Assembly: GCA_963765545.1 (NCBI GenBank)
Contig: CAVXWW010000009.1
Coordinates: forward strand, 620,001-684,000
DNA from: JARRPM01 sp963765545
GTDB taxonomy: Bacteria > Pseudomonadota > Gammaproteobacteria > Pseudomonadales > Halieaceae
DNA: 64,000 nucleotides
Direction: 5' to 3'
Below, piece by piece: positions 17,501-26,837 of the stretch. Each line of letters starts with the position of its first letter. The first letter of the stretch is position 1. The notes under the pieces are model-generated. The model had not been told where the DNA came from and searched no databases. It saw only the letters and a program-made list of their open reading frames with translations. The translations under genes and the position numbers were made by a program.

Positions 17501-19110
17501 GTAGCAATTTCACCGTCGATCTTGGACTCTATTCTATCCAGAAAATATGGACGTCCTTCAAGGTCTTTAGCGACGCTCGAGTTCGTTGAGTTGGTCCGAT
17601 ACAGCCAGCCATTACCTTGTGCAATTTGACGAAAGTAGGCCCGGTCCGGGACTTTGAAACCCAATCCCGCAGGATTGTCTTTATTACTGATATAGATGCC
17701 AACCTGCCTGCCTTTGGTGTCCAGGAGGAACAGGTTTTCGACCCCTCGGTACTTTCTGCTGGTTACGGGGCTAAGTTTCGGAACGCTACCGTAGGTCGGG
17801 TACATACTTGGAGCTGCGGTAACCCCCCGCAGATAGCGCTCCTCCAATTCAGCGTCGAACTGCGAACTGATGCTATTGAATATTCCTTCGTTTGAAGTGC
17901 GGAAGAGCGAATTAAAATCGCTTACACTAAATGCCTGCATCAATATGAGTACGGCAATAGCTTGGACACCGAGGCTCGAGATATTGGCAAGTAGTGAGTT
18001 TTTCCTGAGCAGTAGTTCCCGATCGCCGATGAGAGCAAGATGAAGCAGGGAAATAACTAATCCGGCCGTAAGCAATAGCAGTAAGAGTAAGTAGAGAAAG
18101 TTGTAGGGCAGCCCGTACTTGTCCTGGTTAAAGCGCGTGGTTTTCACCAGTCCTACTATGACAAGGTCACTCTCAAGTTTCAGTTTCGAATCTAGTACCA
18201 ACGGCTGAATAAAGGCATAAAAAGATTCGCCGCCAATCTCGATCGAGGTCACCGATGATTGACTGAAAGGCATCGTCTCGACATCTTTATTACTGCTAAA
18301 GCTTGCCCCGTCTTCGCTTAGCGTAAACGCCTCGGCCCTCTGTTTAGCTGCGGCAAACTCCAATTCCTGCAACGTGCGCATTCGAAGGGATTCGCTTTGT
18401 GCATTGAACAATTGACGAATATCATTCGGGCTTACGTTTACTCCCCTGCTGGAGCTGTTAGAGATGACTTTGGCAAAGTCGGCGTTATCTCTTTCTTTAC
18501 TGTAACTTGCGATTACCGTGGTATCAAAAAAACCCTCTCTGGCACTGCCTGAATCTAGAACGTCATAGTCTACGGTCATATTCAAGCATTGAGCGACTCC
18601 GTCAGCCCCAACCTGGGTCACCACGTAGATTTTTTTGATGAGAGGGCCTTCCAAGCTGGCCTGGCCCCTATTGATATAAAATGGTCGCGGTTCGTTGGAG
18701 ATTTCTTCGTCAGGCTTGCAGTCGACCCCGGGGGCATTAGTAGTGCTGCCGTCACTAGAAACCGTTTCAGCTTTGACATCAAGGTCAATCTGCCGGATTA
18801 TGCCTCCCGATATGGAGCTGCCTGCGCCGCCCAGCTTCTCCTTGATGCGGTGCGCGAAATCCTCCACTGATGTGCAATTTTGCGCTGCGCAGCCAGGCTC
18901 GGCAAACTCCACTACAGCATCGAGCGTATCGAGGCTGGCGCCTATATTTTCGGCGATGGCGTTGAGATTGTGGAAATTGCGTCGCGTGAGGTGCTCGCCG
19001 CGACTACTGGCATTAATCAAATAGGTTGCGCCTGCAAGAGACACCAGCACCAGCACCACGATCATTACGCGGCCGGGAACAAACTCCTTGAACGCAGCGA
19101 GATTCACCAT
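14527..19110 (-). CDS. giant multi-pass membrane protein with Cache-like sensor domain, unknown function
   Basis: 1527 residues. The order seen: TM1 near 14-32; a first extracytoplasmic region to ~335 (PDC/Cache-like, with Cys residues); two TM helices at ~340-400; a second Cache-like region ~430-690 with YRGVENLFLLDTKGRQVGIY and PDRAYFRQIAQGNGWLYRT; six hydrophobic helices ~700-920; a third exported region ~920-1190; a TM at ~1200-1225; a cytoplasmic part ~1240-1460; and a C-terminal TM pair. The cytoplasmic part has DGDIVIVMTAIDLRYTI, then RAFLSDLPTFFLKLD and WKKSTQDEQMVLAGLVYDD, reading like a degenerate NTPase plus winged-helix module without a Walker A motif. No kinase, cyclase or methyl-accepting output domain is visible. 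It could be an atypical sensor or transporter regulator. Confidence 0.75.
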   Translation of the reverse strand: MVNLAAFKEFVPGRVMIVVLVLVSLAGATYLINASSRGEHLTRRNFHNLNAIAENIGASLDTLDAVVEFAEPGCAAQNCTSVEDFAHRIKEKLGGAGSSISGGIIRQIDLDVKAETVSSDGSTTNAPGVDCKPDEEISNEPRPFYINRGQASLEGPLIKKIYVVTQVGADGVAQCLNMTVDYDVLDSGSAREGFFDTTVIASYSKERDNADFAKVISNSSSRGVNVSPNDIRQLFNAQSESLRMRTLQELEFAAAKQRAEAFTLSEDGASFSSNKDVETMPFSQSSVTSIEIGGESFYAFIQPLVLDSKLKLESDLVIVGLVKTTRFNQDKYGLPYNFLYLLLLLLLTAGLVISLLHLALIGDRELLLRKNSLLANISSLGVQAIAVLILMQAFSVSDFNSLFRTSNEGIFNSISSQFDAELEERYLRGVTAAPSMYPTYGSVPKLSPVTSRKYRGVENLFLLDTKGRQVGIYISNKDNPAGLGFKVPDRAYFRQIAQGNGWLYRTNSTNSSVAKDLEGRPYFLDRIESKIDGEIATVLSTTVENSAKTNFQNQQKTSIDHETGAIVLAYTSHFKSLRNAVLPAGFGFAVFDNVSGRVLFHSDQRRSLRENFYQATDDDEELKARVISRAPGQLELDYKGEKVSAYIGPLKEGIPWTLVAYYRTSVPDAFSFHYGFTGGMLALLHLMAMGLLAALVVGLLSTVLTSPAQRDAFRWRKVLQLPRWMRPLRKRRHEYRLLNLCLISILPIYAGIIYYIDDSVWLWYFIPPLTAVLVWHRLVRCELYDDKGDMRARFPRVVSAISLVTPLFAIAVIVFSLYSIWRNGGALYSLVCCLWLLICFGCSFLLKQRSESDKARKGLAVYKCTVMLFGLVSAILPTLVLLNHNYDIHEQLWVRFSSWATVDRLKARHSYYTSDAQNFSHHGSISHFTLNDWSGVYLPRTEIFSLEKAQKGSAGNERRTAKRHSTAELLNAGGKGEYYNGYLLAQAVGGDGSLDQKIGFESSKLELSFYDDETSLDESLSLPRIVRQWLPNLSDIGNMIENFDRELPAASRYASSQGDQGEGDDKNNNASLITWVDNELVLMRLKLEKEVSFLRDGSCDKSSIAGAVAADFEIGEIVNAKSLSERNAPEIRSEDIASISCQDSLKKSIYTESHDRAGINYRILNWYPHTRSPAAYTYIAGILAFALIIAGLFYILNSWLVTRFFTNAFEDGLYVFPPPTKTAHSPLREGGILVCAADTTLDHFIALVEQEYGEHYWGDLIPLNLSTPGLNRNWKIVRSAKTQTTIGFLSCDELNRDTLHPDILEHLDKAYRDGDIVIVMTAIDLRYTIVESYSKDTESPTSQTDGRSAYPQSNALAWRAFLSDLPTFFLKLDLDPSRKQIKKGLWDAWKKSTQDEQMVLAGLVYDDSSNPKNKSTLTSLYRRSLIRTSNYGFKLSNPDIRSVVKAQCSLERYRKLRRTYGNQTWLTWKKPIILVVTLLMVFVLFVARDQLSGVFSIFATVLTGIATVGLIGERLREFGGTLINKGG

Positions 19111-19278
19111 GTTGGCAACACAACCTGAAACACTGAAAACAAGTGCGCGCAGTGACGCGCGAAAACCGACAGCGTATCAGCCAATTCCCTAAGCCTTCCA
19201 TTAAGAAAGACTTGTAAGTCATTGGGTATAGTTGAGAATCTACAATTATGCAAACTGAGCGGATGGTGTTGCCAAGTT

Positions 19279-19990
19279 GGTTCTGGCAACATAACAGGCC
19301 GAAATTGCTAAAATCGGCCCATGAAAACCTATAAACGACACCGATTCCCGCCCGATATCATTGCCTACGCCGTACCCAAAGCACTTCGTGGGGGAGGCTC
19401 TCTGGCCCTGCTATCGCTTCAACCTAAGCCATCGGGATATTGAAGACTTACTAGCCGTACGCGGCACAACTGTAACCCGGGGATCCATCAGGCTATAGTG
19501 CATGAAGTTCGGTGCGATCTATTCACGCCGCTTGAAGCGAAGGCAGGGAGGCTGCGGCGATACCTTCTACATCGATTAAGTATTCGCTGGTGTGCCGGAC
19601 CATTCAGGTCAGCGGCAAGCAGCATTACCTATGTCGAGCCGAGGAAGGTCGTGACAGACAAACTACGGAGCTATCCTGTGGCGCATCGGGAAGTGGTCCC
19701 TGAGGTCATTCATATCACAGACCGGTATGCCACTAACCGAGCAGAGCAATCTCATGAGGCGACCAGGGCGAGCGGGCGGGGCATGAGAAAGTTCAAATCG
19801 GTATGCCAAGCCCAGAGATTCGTCACCGCCCATGCTGCTATCCAGAATCTATTCAATCTTGGCAGGCACCTCCTTGGCGCTCAGCATTATTGTGATCCTG
19901 GGATTGGTGCGTGCAAGCAGTGAAGCAGGGCAGTTGCCTGAGATCAGGTCGTAGATTTCTGCGGTTGGGGGACATTAACTTGCCAGTACC
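19279..19990 (+). mobile_element. IS6-like relic, copy C
   Basis: About 712 bp from GGTTCTGGCAACATAACAGG to CATTAACTTGCCAGTACC. The transposase is broken by the short module inserted after the YAV codons, a TAA in place of the codon after the first catalytic Asp (CTACATCGATTAAG), and a deletion that joins the GKQHYL region to KVVTDKLRSYPVAHREV. The catalytic Glu region (NRAEQSHEATR) and QAQRFVTAHAAIQNLFNLGRH remain. The second module site is empty here (TATAGTGCATGAAGTTC). Confidence 0.85.
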
Positions 19991-20062
19991 CTATACGCTG
20001 CTGCCATTTTCTGTGGTTCGACCCCGAAGTCACAAATAATCCTCGCCAAGTTGGCAGTATCC

Positions 20063-20068
20063 TATAAT
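20063..20068 (+). promoter_or_regulatory. candidate -10 box upstream of the kinase-TPR gene
   Basis: TATAAT about 45 bp before the ATG at 20113. No convincing -35 hexamer lies at normal spacing, and the stretch before it (CGCCAAGTTGGCAGTATCC) resembles a decayed relic end. Confidence 0.3.
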
Positions 20069-20112
20069 TGGTTTGAATCCTTTCCTAACGTTTATATCAA
20101 CGCTATGCCGAT

Positions 20113-23088
20113 ATGACACCGGATCAATGGAAAAGGCTGCAGGCGCTGTTCGACAAAGCAATTGGCCTGGAAGCAGAGGCTCGGTCCGATTTTATCGCAT
20201 CTGAGTGCGGTGACGACGAGGTCGTAAGATCCGCACTCGAATCGATGCTGCTGCACGATTCTACAGCTGCGGAGGACCTCACCGGAATTGTTGGGGAAGC
20301 GGCGTTGGGCTTCGTAGCAGATGACCCCGATCCGTGGGAGGGACGTGAGATTGGCTGCTACCGCATCACGGAGAAGATCGCTGAGGGCGGCATGGGAGCG
20401 GTCTACCTCGGCGAGCGCGCCGATGACCAGTATCAGCAGCAGGTAGCCATCAAATTGTTGCGAAGCGGCCTGATCTCGCCCTCGATGAAGAACCGCTTCC
20501 TCGCAGAACGACAAATTCTGGCCAATCTCAATCACCCGAACATAGCGACACTGATCGATGGCGGCACAACCCACGACAACGTTCCGTATCTCGTCATGGA
20601 ATTCGTCGAAGGCGTATCGATCGACAAATATTGCGATGAGCATCATCTGGATAACGAGGCACGCCTAAAGCTTTTCCAGACTGTTTGCGGCGCGGTTCAA
20701 TTCGCTCATCAGAACCTGATTGTTCATCGGGATATTAAACCGGGAAATATCCTGGTTGACAGCGGTGGTGTACCCAAGTTGCTGGATTTTGGCATCGCCA
20801 AGCTTCTTGATACTGAGCAGAACGAGAGCTACACGCCGGAGCTGACGCGCGCCGACATGCGCATATTGACACCCGAATACGCGAGCCCTGAGCAGGTGCG
20901 CGGTGAGGCTATTACCACGGCGACAGATATTTATGCACTGGGTTTGCTTCTGTTCCGTCTATTGACCGGCAGTTCACCCTATACATTCGATGGCTACAGT
21001 GCGTCAGAAATTGAACAGTCGATCTGCAATACTGAGGCGTTGCGACCGAGCGTTGCAATTGGTAACAGTGAGGCCGACCAAACCGGCGAATTCCGGGGAA
21101 TGTCGATGTCACGGCTACAGAGGCAATTGCGCGGGGATCTCGACAACATTGTATTGGCCGCTTTGCGCAAAGAGCCGGAACGTCGCTATTCGACCGTGCG
21201 TACGTTTTCGGATGATATACAGCGATATCTGGATAAGCAGCCTGTGCTGGCACGGCCGACGTCGCTTACCTATCGAACAAAGAAGTTTGTCGACCGGAAT
21301 GCACTTGCCATGGCATTGGCCACCACAATTTTGGTACTGAGCGTGGGGCTCGTTACTTTCTATACTCTGCGTCTCGCGCACGAAAGGGACGTTGCTCAGC
21401 GCGAGCGCGATGCAGCTGAAGCCGTCACGGAATTCCTGGTTGAGCTGTTCGAGGTCTCTGAGCCCAGCGAGGCGCGCGGAAACTCGATTACCGCTCGCGA
21501 GGTGCTCGACCGAGGCAGCGAACGCATAGCCCACGAGCTCAGGGAGCAGCCGGTGATTCGGGCGCGGTTGCTAGAAGCGATAGGTCGTGTGTACTTCGGG
21601 CTGGGCCTATACGACCAGGCGCGGAAGAACTTTGCAGAGGTCGCCGAGTTGCGGAACTCTATCGGAGCGAACAGCACCGAGATTGCCACAACGAGGCGCC
21701 GCGAAGCCACCGCATTGATGGAATTGGGTGATGCCCTGGGTAGTGCAGACATGTTGCGTGAGGTATTGCGGAAGCAAGAACAGGAGCAACCGCCCAACGA
21801 ACCCGAAATTGTACAGACACTTACCCAATTGGGACAAAGCCTGTTCCGCGTCGGTGAAATCGACGCTTCAATCAAAACCTGCGAGGATGCACTGGAGCGC
21901 GCTGAACCGTTCACTGCTGAAAATATAGAGTACCGGGGGGAAGCGTTATTGTGCCTCGGCATCAGTCACAACTCACGGCGCGAATTGGACACCGCCCAGG
22001 GCTACCTCTCCCGTGCAATCGACGAACTGAGCGCCGAATTCGGCATGGATTACCCCCCCTTGCTGAACCTGCACCATGAGTTGGCACACCTCTTTTTTGC
22101 CAGTGGTGATTACGCTGAGGCGATAGACGCGCTGAGATTGGTGGAGCGACAGCAGATCAAAATGCTGGGTCCGGACCACGCCGATGTTGCACGAACGCTG
22201 GTCAGTATCGCCTCGTCCGAGTGGGGCCGAAACAACAACTCAGAAGCCAGGGCGATTATCAACGAGGCAATCGCTATTATGGAGAAATCTCTGGCACCCA
22301 ACCATCGCGACTTCGGCAAAGCTTACTACACGCTGGCTGCGCTGGCGCGCACAGAGTTTGATTTCGAAGAGAGTGATCGCATGTTTCTCAAAACTCTTTC
22401 GATTCAGCGGAAAATCTCGGAGCCCGATGATCCTGATCTCGGCAACACACTCGCCGAATACGCGCTAGTGCTTGAGGTTCTTGGCCAGTACGATGAGGCG
22501 GCGGCCGCGCTGCGTGAATCGATCGGCATGCAGGAACGCAGCCTGGGTCGTAATCACCTGTGGGTGGCACTCAGCCTTAGCCAGCTCGGCGACATACTCG
22601 CAACCCAGGGGCAGCCCGGCGAAGGAGTGGAACTGATCGAGGACGCGCTGACCCGGGCAACCGATTCGGCCGGTGCAGATCATCATCACACCATGACGAT
22701 CCGCCGCTACCTCGCGACGGCGGTAGCGGCGACGGGAGATTTGCAGCGAGCGATTGATTTACAGAACTATTGCCTCGGCTACTACCGCAAAGCCTATGGT
22801 GCCGAGAGTGAACTTGTCGGCGCTCTGCTTGGTGAGCGCGGCATGGTATTAGCCGACATGGGTGATTACGCTGCAGCGAAAGCAGACCTTGTCACCTCGC
22901 TCGACATTCTGAGTGAGGAGCATGGTGTCGACAGCCCCGGCTTGGCCCGTGTCTATTATGAGCTTGCTCGCGCTTACAAGGGGCTCGATAGGCCAGAGGA
23001 AGCCAAGGCAAATGCCGAAATAGCTTACACACTTACCTACAGATTTTGCCCAAGAGGCATCCGCGCGCAGTTGCGGCCTTGGAATTAA
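20113..23088 (+). CDS. Ser/Thr protein kinase with TPR repeats (C-terminal frameshift)
   Basis: Transmembrane PknB-type kinase of about 990 residues. Glycine loop IAEGGMGAVY (89-98), Lys114 in VAIKLL, catalytic loop HRDIKPGN with Asp207 and Asn212, DFG at 225-227, then PEYASPEQVRG. A TM helix (~396-418) is followed by more than ten TPR repeats of the kinesin-light-chain type. The last codons are shifted: the frame ends TLTYRFCPRG..., whereas a +2 shift near 23030 gives PKRHPRAVAALELMAK with a stop at 23097-23099, the usual end of such proteins. The shift trims only the last repeat. No ribosome site precedes 20113. Such kinases usually pair with an ECF sigma factor of the type found at 25900. 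Confidence 0.9.
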   Translation: MTPDQWKRLQALFDKAIGLEAEARSDFIASECGDDEVVRSALESMLLHDSTAAEDLTGIVGEAALGFVADDPDPWEGREIGCYRITEKIAEGGMGAVYLGERADDQYQQQVAIKLLRSGLISPSMKNRFLAERQILANLNHPNIATLIDGGTTHDNVPYLVMEFVEGVSIDKYCDEHHLDNEARLKLFQTVCGAVQFAHQNLIVHRDIKPGNILVDSGGVPKLLDFGIAKLLDTEQNESYTPELTRADMRILTPEYASPEQVRGEAITTATDIYALGLLLFRLLTGSSPYTFDGYSASEIEQSICNTEALRPSVAIGNSEADQTGEFRGMSMSRLQRQLRGDLDNIVLAALRKEPERRYSTVRTFSDDIQRYLDKQPVLARPTSLTYRTKKFVDRNALAMALATTILVLSVGLVTFYTLRLAHERDVAQRERDAAEAVTEFLVELFEVSEPSEARGNSITAREVLDRGSERIAHELREQPVIRARLLEAIGRVYFGLGLYDQARKNFAEVAELRNSIGANSTEIATTRRREATALMELGDALGSADMLREVLRKQEQEQPPNEPEIVQTLTQLGQSLFRVGEIDASIKTCEDALERAEPFTAENIEYRGEALLCLGISHNSRRELDTAQGYLSRAIDELSAEFGMDYPPLLNLHHELAHLFFASGDYAEAIDALRLVERQQIKMLGPDHADVARTLVSIASSEWGRNNNSEARAIINEAIAIMEKSLAPNHRDFGKAYYTLAALARTEFDFEESDRMFLKTLSIQRKISEPDDPDLGNTLAEYALVLEVLGQYDEAAAALRESIGMQERSLGRNHLWVALSLSQLGDILATQGQPGEGVELIEDALTRATDSAGADHHHTMTIRRYLATAVAATGDLQRAIDLQNYCLGYYRKAYGAESELVGALLGERGMVLADMGDYAAAKADLVTSLDILSEEHGVDSPGLARVYYELARAYKGLDRPEEAKANAEIAYTLTYRFCPRGIRAQLRPWN

Positions 23089-23099
23089 TGGCGAAATAA

Positions 23100-23390
23100 A
23101 GCGGCGCTCTTTCCCTGCTCAGGCTGTCAAGGTTAGGGCAGGCAGGTTGCCCCTTCAAATCCCCCACTTTGTTGTTTTCTATACCTTTTATCTGGAAATA
23201 GGCACCCGAATACACGGGCGGACTTGTTCTGGCGGGACCTATACGTGGTGAAAGCGGGCAGCTGTACAGCCGATACGGTGATTCATTATTGCTAATTATG
23301 GGTAAGTTTCGCGGTCAATCCTGCTTAACAATATAGAGGCATGAATAAAGACGTTTCAATTGGAATGCAATAGATCACGAGGTGAATATT
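23100..23390. other. intergenic region, nothing clear
   Basis: AT-richer stretch between the kinase gene and the lipoprotein gene. No hairpin with a T-run, promoter pair or relic terminus was recognised. Confidence 0.4.
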
Positions 23391-23483
23391 ATGAAGAATC
23401 TTTTGCGTCAGTATTATCCTGATCGTTCATTCAAGACTTCAGGCGCCACCACCCCTGGTCTCGTGCACAGGACAAGAGCTCCT

Positions 23484-24662
23484 ATGACGATACTGCGAAC
23501 GCTTGGCGCGATTTGCATTGCCTCAGCACTGGCCGCCTGCAGGATCGCCGTAGAGGTGCCGGAGGGCGGCTCCGTGGTATCCGCATCTGGCGCTTACTCC
23601 TGTAGCGCCGGGCAGGTGTGTAACATCAGGGTCAACGATGTCTTTTTTGATGAAACCTTTACTGCGGTTCCCGCGGAAGGGTATTTCTTCAAAAAGTGGA
23701 CCAGGAAACCCAATGCCTTTTGCGGCGATAAACTCACTGATTGTTCACTGGCAACTACTGGTTTTGTAGGAAAACAGGCTCTGCTCGACATACTCGAATC
23801 GAACACAACATTTTACTTGTCGCCCGAGTTCGAAAAAATTCCGGTAGTTATGGAAAAAGACATCTCCACTGAGGGTACCAGAGTCGCTCGAAAAGACGGG
23901 TTCAATATCGCTGGGACACTGGTCATAAGGCATCCCGATAACGTGGATCAGGTTTTTGAGGAGGCCGATCTGAAAGTTCGGTTTAATGACAAGGGCGAAA
24001 TGTATTCCTTGACTGGAACCACGGTGGTGCCCAATCTACTCTTCGAAAACATCACCGCGGAAGGCAAGACCCGTGCGGAGGTCGGCTACCGAACCGGTGC
24101 CGAGATCAATGCCGACAAGGCGATTGAAATAAACCTTCGTGATGAGCGCCGCTACCTGGTGATGTTGCTCGATCAGAACGTGGATATCAAGATCGCTGAT
24201 CCAGACAAGCCCGGTCAGACAAAAAAGCAGAAAATTACAACACCGGCATCAGGCAAAATAATTTTCATCCTCGATACGGCTGACCCCATGTTCTATCGCT
24301 ACGGGGAGAACTCCTTACTGGGCGCTTTTGGCGAGGGTCGCTCAGGGGGAGCGCTGTTGCCCTTTGTGCCTGATCTTGAGGTTGCTGGAATCGAGCGGTT
24401 TGATGGGCATCAGTACAAAACTGGAGCTTACAGCCTCGGGATCAAGTTAATCGACTTGCTAGAGCTGGAGGGCGAGATGATTATTCTCGACCCGGATTTC
24501 ACCCAGATCAATTTTTCCAAGCCGTTTGAGACGCTGAAGGAGTACCGGGCCGGCTTCAATGGCTCGGCAAAACTGATACTCAGCGTGGCCGGCTTCGGCT
24601 TTTTCGAAATGGAGGTGGCAAAGGCTAGCGCCATGATCAACGCCGGACCACGGCCTAAATAA
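23484..24662 (+). CDS. lipoprotein of unknown function next to the kinase gene
   Basis: 392 residues from the ATG at 23484, which gives a lipoprotein signal (MTILRTLGAICIASALAAC, lipobox LAAC). An alternative ATG at 23391 has the better ribosome site (GAGGTG 8 bases upstream) but would add a 31-residue leader before the signal. After the Cys there is a small domain with paired Cys (YSCSAGQVC; FCGDKLTDCS) and a GYFFKKWT motif like beta-sandwich repeat domains. The remainder is beta-rich (ITAEGKTRAEVGYRTGAEI, NLRDERRYLVMLLDQNVDI). No family recognised. It lies between the kinase and ECF sigma genes, so a place in the same envelope-signalling locus is plausible. Confidence 0.7.
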   Translation: MTILRTLGAICIASALAACRIAVEVPEGGSVVSASGAYSCSAGQVCNIRVNDVFFDETFTAVPAEGYFFKKWTRKPNAFCGDKLTDCSLATTGFVGKQALLDILESNTTFYLSPEFEKIPVVMEKDISTEGTRVARKDGFNIAGTLVIRHPDNVDQVFEEADLKVRFNDKGEMYSLTGTTVVPNLLFENITAEGKTRAEVGYRTGAEINADKAIEINLRDERRYLVMLLDQNVDIKIADPDKPGQTKKQKITTPASGKIIFILDTADPMFYRYGENSLLGAFGEGRSGGALLPFVPDLEVAGIERFDGHQYKTGAYSLGIKLIDLLELEGEMIILDPDFTQINFSKPFETLKEYRAGFNGSAKLILSVAGFGFFEMEVAKASAMINAGPRPK

Positions 24663-24686
24663 GCGGGCACCCCGCAGCGCGGCGGC

Positions 24687-25850
24687 ATGAGGTTGGCGAC
24701 AAGGATAGAAGCGCAAAACAGCCCACTGCCAGACTGGATGCCCATACAGCCGAGCGGTCCTATGAACGTCGATTTGAGGGCTGGCAATGGTGGGAGTCCG
24801 TTACTCACCATGGGTGGTGGCTTCCGGTCCACTTTGCCGCGGGCTGAAATCGAGGGAGATATTCGCATCACTCCGAATCGGTCACGCTGAGCGGCACTGT
24901 GGTTGATCCGCGTATAACCGTACCCATCAATGTGACTTTTAGCGACAACGAGACTCGGGCTCGTGTCGGTATCAATGTCGATCTTAGCAATGAGATCGAA
25001 AGCCAGGTATTTGAAGAGTTTGACAACGTGATTGGTGAAATCAGGAAGCCAGGGCTCAGTTGGAAGCCGATGCCGACTATGAATTTGAACTCAGTTTGCG
25101 CGGACTTCGTCAGGCCTTGCCGGGTATCACGGACGCAGTAAAGCGGGAGATCAACAAGGTTCCCGATGTGGTCTATGACAAAGTTCGCAGCCGGGTCATA
25201 ACTGAGATCGATAAGTACCGGTGCCCGGTCGTAGTGTGTCTAATATCCAAAAGCAGTCGTAACAGTATTGCCAGCTCGATCGCGCGCAGGGCAGAGGATC
25301 GGGCGGAGTCCGAAATTCGACCTTACATAAGTCTTATGACTGAGCTTAAGACTCTCGCCCAGGGTGACAGTGATGAAGAGCTCCTGGACGCCCTGGAATC
25401 TGCACTCAGGCTGGCGTACAGCTACCGCACGTTCAATAGGACTATTCGTTACGAGGTAGGCATACCAAAAGTCCTCACCAAAACGTTCAGTTACGAGATC
25501 AATGAACGGATTCTCGATGCAGAAACGGCCGCCCGTATTCTGGAGGCTGCCGACAATATCCACCTCATACCCGCAACCAGTGACTCGTCGTTACCGGTCA
25601 GCAGATTCTGGACCAGCTGCCCGAGGAAGAAATCATCTCCCGCATACGCGGGGAACTTGAGAATGGGGTAGCGAAGGTGCCGGGTGTCTCGGAGGTCACC
25701 TACGTCGTGCGAGGGGATGACTACCAGGCGACCGTCAAACTCTCTGATGATAGCGTATACAAGGTGGATTTCAATGTGCTCGATCCTTCCGAAGCAGCAC
25801 AGGGAATCTCTGATCTGGTCGCCAATCAATTATTTGCCGGAAGTCGCTAA
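24687..25850 (+). pseudogene. frameshifted gene downstream of the lipoprotein
   Basis: Coding-like sequence continues across three frames: frame of 24687 to ~24875 (ATRIEAQNSPLPDWMPIQ), then ESVTLSGTVVDPRITVPINV to ~25035, then QEARAQLEADADYEFELSLR to ~25575, then VTGQQILDQLPEEEIISRI to a stop at 25848-25850. At each junction the next frame takes over without loss of protein-like character, which implies at least three single-base shifts. The restored product would be about 385 residues, beta/alpha mixed, family not recognised. Either a recent pseudogene or a badly called stretch of assembly. Same strand as the lipoprotein gene and only ~25 bp after it. Confidence 0.65.
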
Positions 25851-25899
25851 GCAAAGACCGTGTGTTGCGAAGGTGGCCAATCGCAAGGGGGACGGGCAG

Positions 25900-26478
25900 C
25901 TACTCCGAGATGCCATGAGCGAGGCGGGTTTTCAGCCAGGTGCGAGCAAAGCGGAGTTCGCGGTCCAGCGTGCTGGTTGACAGACCCGTGACCTCCGCCA
26001 TTTCGCGAAAATTCAGGCCGGCGAAGTACTGCAGTTCAAGCAATTCCAGCTTCCGTTTGTCCTGTTGACCCAGTTCTTCGAGGGCAGCGTTCAATGCAAA
26101 CAGGTCCGCGTGATGCGCAATGGTGTTCTGGTTCCCGCCAGCCTCCTCTTCGAATTCGACTCTCCTTAATTTGCCGCCTCGCTTTTCGGTATCGCGTTCG
26201 TTAGCGTGATTGATAAGGAGGCGCCGCATCATGCGGGCCGACAGGGCGTAAAAGTGGGCGCGATTCTTCCAGGGCACATCCGAATCCACGAGTTTCAGAA
26301 AAACCTCGTTGACCAGGGCTGTAGGCTGTAGCGTGTTATCGCTGGGTTCCCCTGCAAATGCACGACGAGCGGAACGACGAAGCTGGTCGTAGATCAGGGG
26401 CGCCAGTTGCTCCAATGCGTCACCATCACCGTGCATCCAGTCGTTCAACATTACGGTGATGTCGGCAGATTCATTCAT
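25900..26478 (-). CDS. ECF RNA polymerase sigma factor (kinase-associated TIGR02999 type)
   Basis: 192 residues. Region 2 includes LAPLIYDQLRRSARRAF, TALVNEVFLKLVD and NRAHFYALSARMMRRLLINHA; region 4 includes ELGQQDKRKLELLELQYFAGLNFREMAEVTGLSTSTLDRELRFARTWLK in the family order, with the helix-turn-helix in the latter part. This subgroup typically lies beside Ser/Thr kinase-TPR genes; the predicted partner here is the kinase at 20113, now on the opposite strand. No anti-sigma factor gene is adjacent, so control may come through phosphorylation. No clear ribosome site precedes the ATG. Confidence 0.9.
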   Translation of the reverse strand: MNESADITVMLNDWMHGDGDALEQLAPLIYDQLRRSARRAFAGEPSDNTLQPTALVNEVFLKLVDSDVPWKNRAHFYALSARMMRRLLINHANERDTEKRGGKLRRVEFEEEAGGNQNTIAHHADLFALNAALEELGQQDKRKLELLELQYFAGLNFREMAEVTGLSTSTLDRELRFARTWLKTRLAHGISE

Positions 26479-26837
26479 AACAAATAAGTATAGGAAACAT
26501 AGATGACCTGTCGAGTGGATTGTCTACATTATGTCGGCGAATGGGGCCCGGTAGTCGATATAGGAATGCTTAGACTAAGGCAACATGGCAGCACCCAGGT
26601 GTATCATCGAACGCTTCACATCCGTCCAGTGAAGAACTGCAGAACGCAGGGAGCCTGGCCAGGCTAGAGATGCATTTACTACTGTTTGCCGTTGCATCAG
26701 GCATGCTGCACAGATTACGAAAAGTAATCATCCTGATGGCGGCTGCTGTGCTAAAGACCTGGATAACCTCTGGAAGAGTTTGTCTGAATTTTTTAGGGCC
26801 GGTGAACTTGGCTAAGGCGGGCTATGATTCACGGAGT
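26479..26837. other. intergenic region without a supported gene
   Basis: 359 bp between the 5' end of the ECF gene and the 3' end of the phosphatase gene. A 63-codon plus-strand frame (26670-26861) is hydrophobic but has no ribosome site and overlaps the phosphatase tail. Nothing else recognised. Confidence 0.4.
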
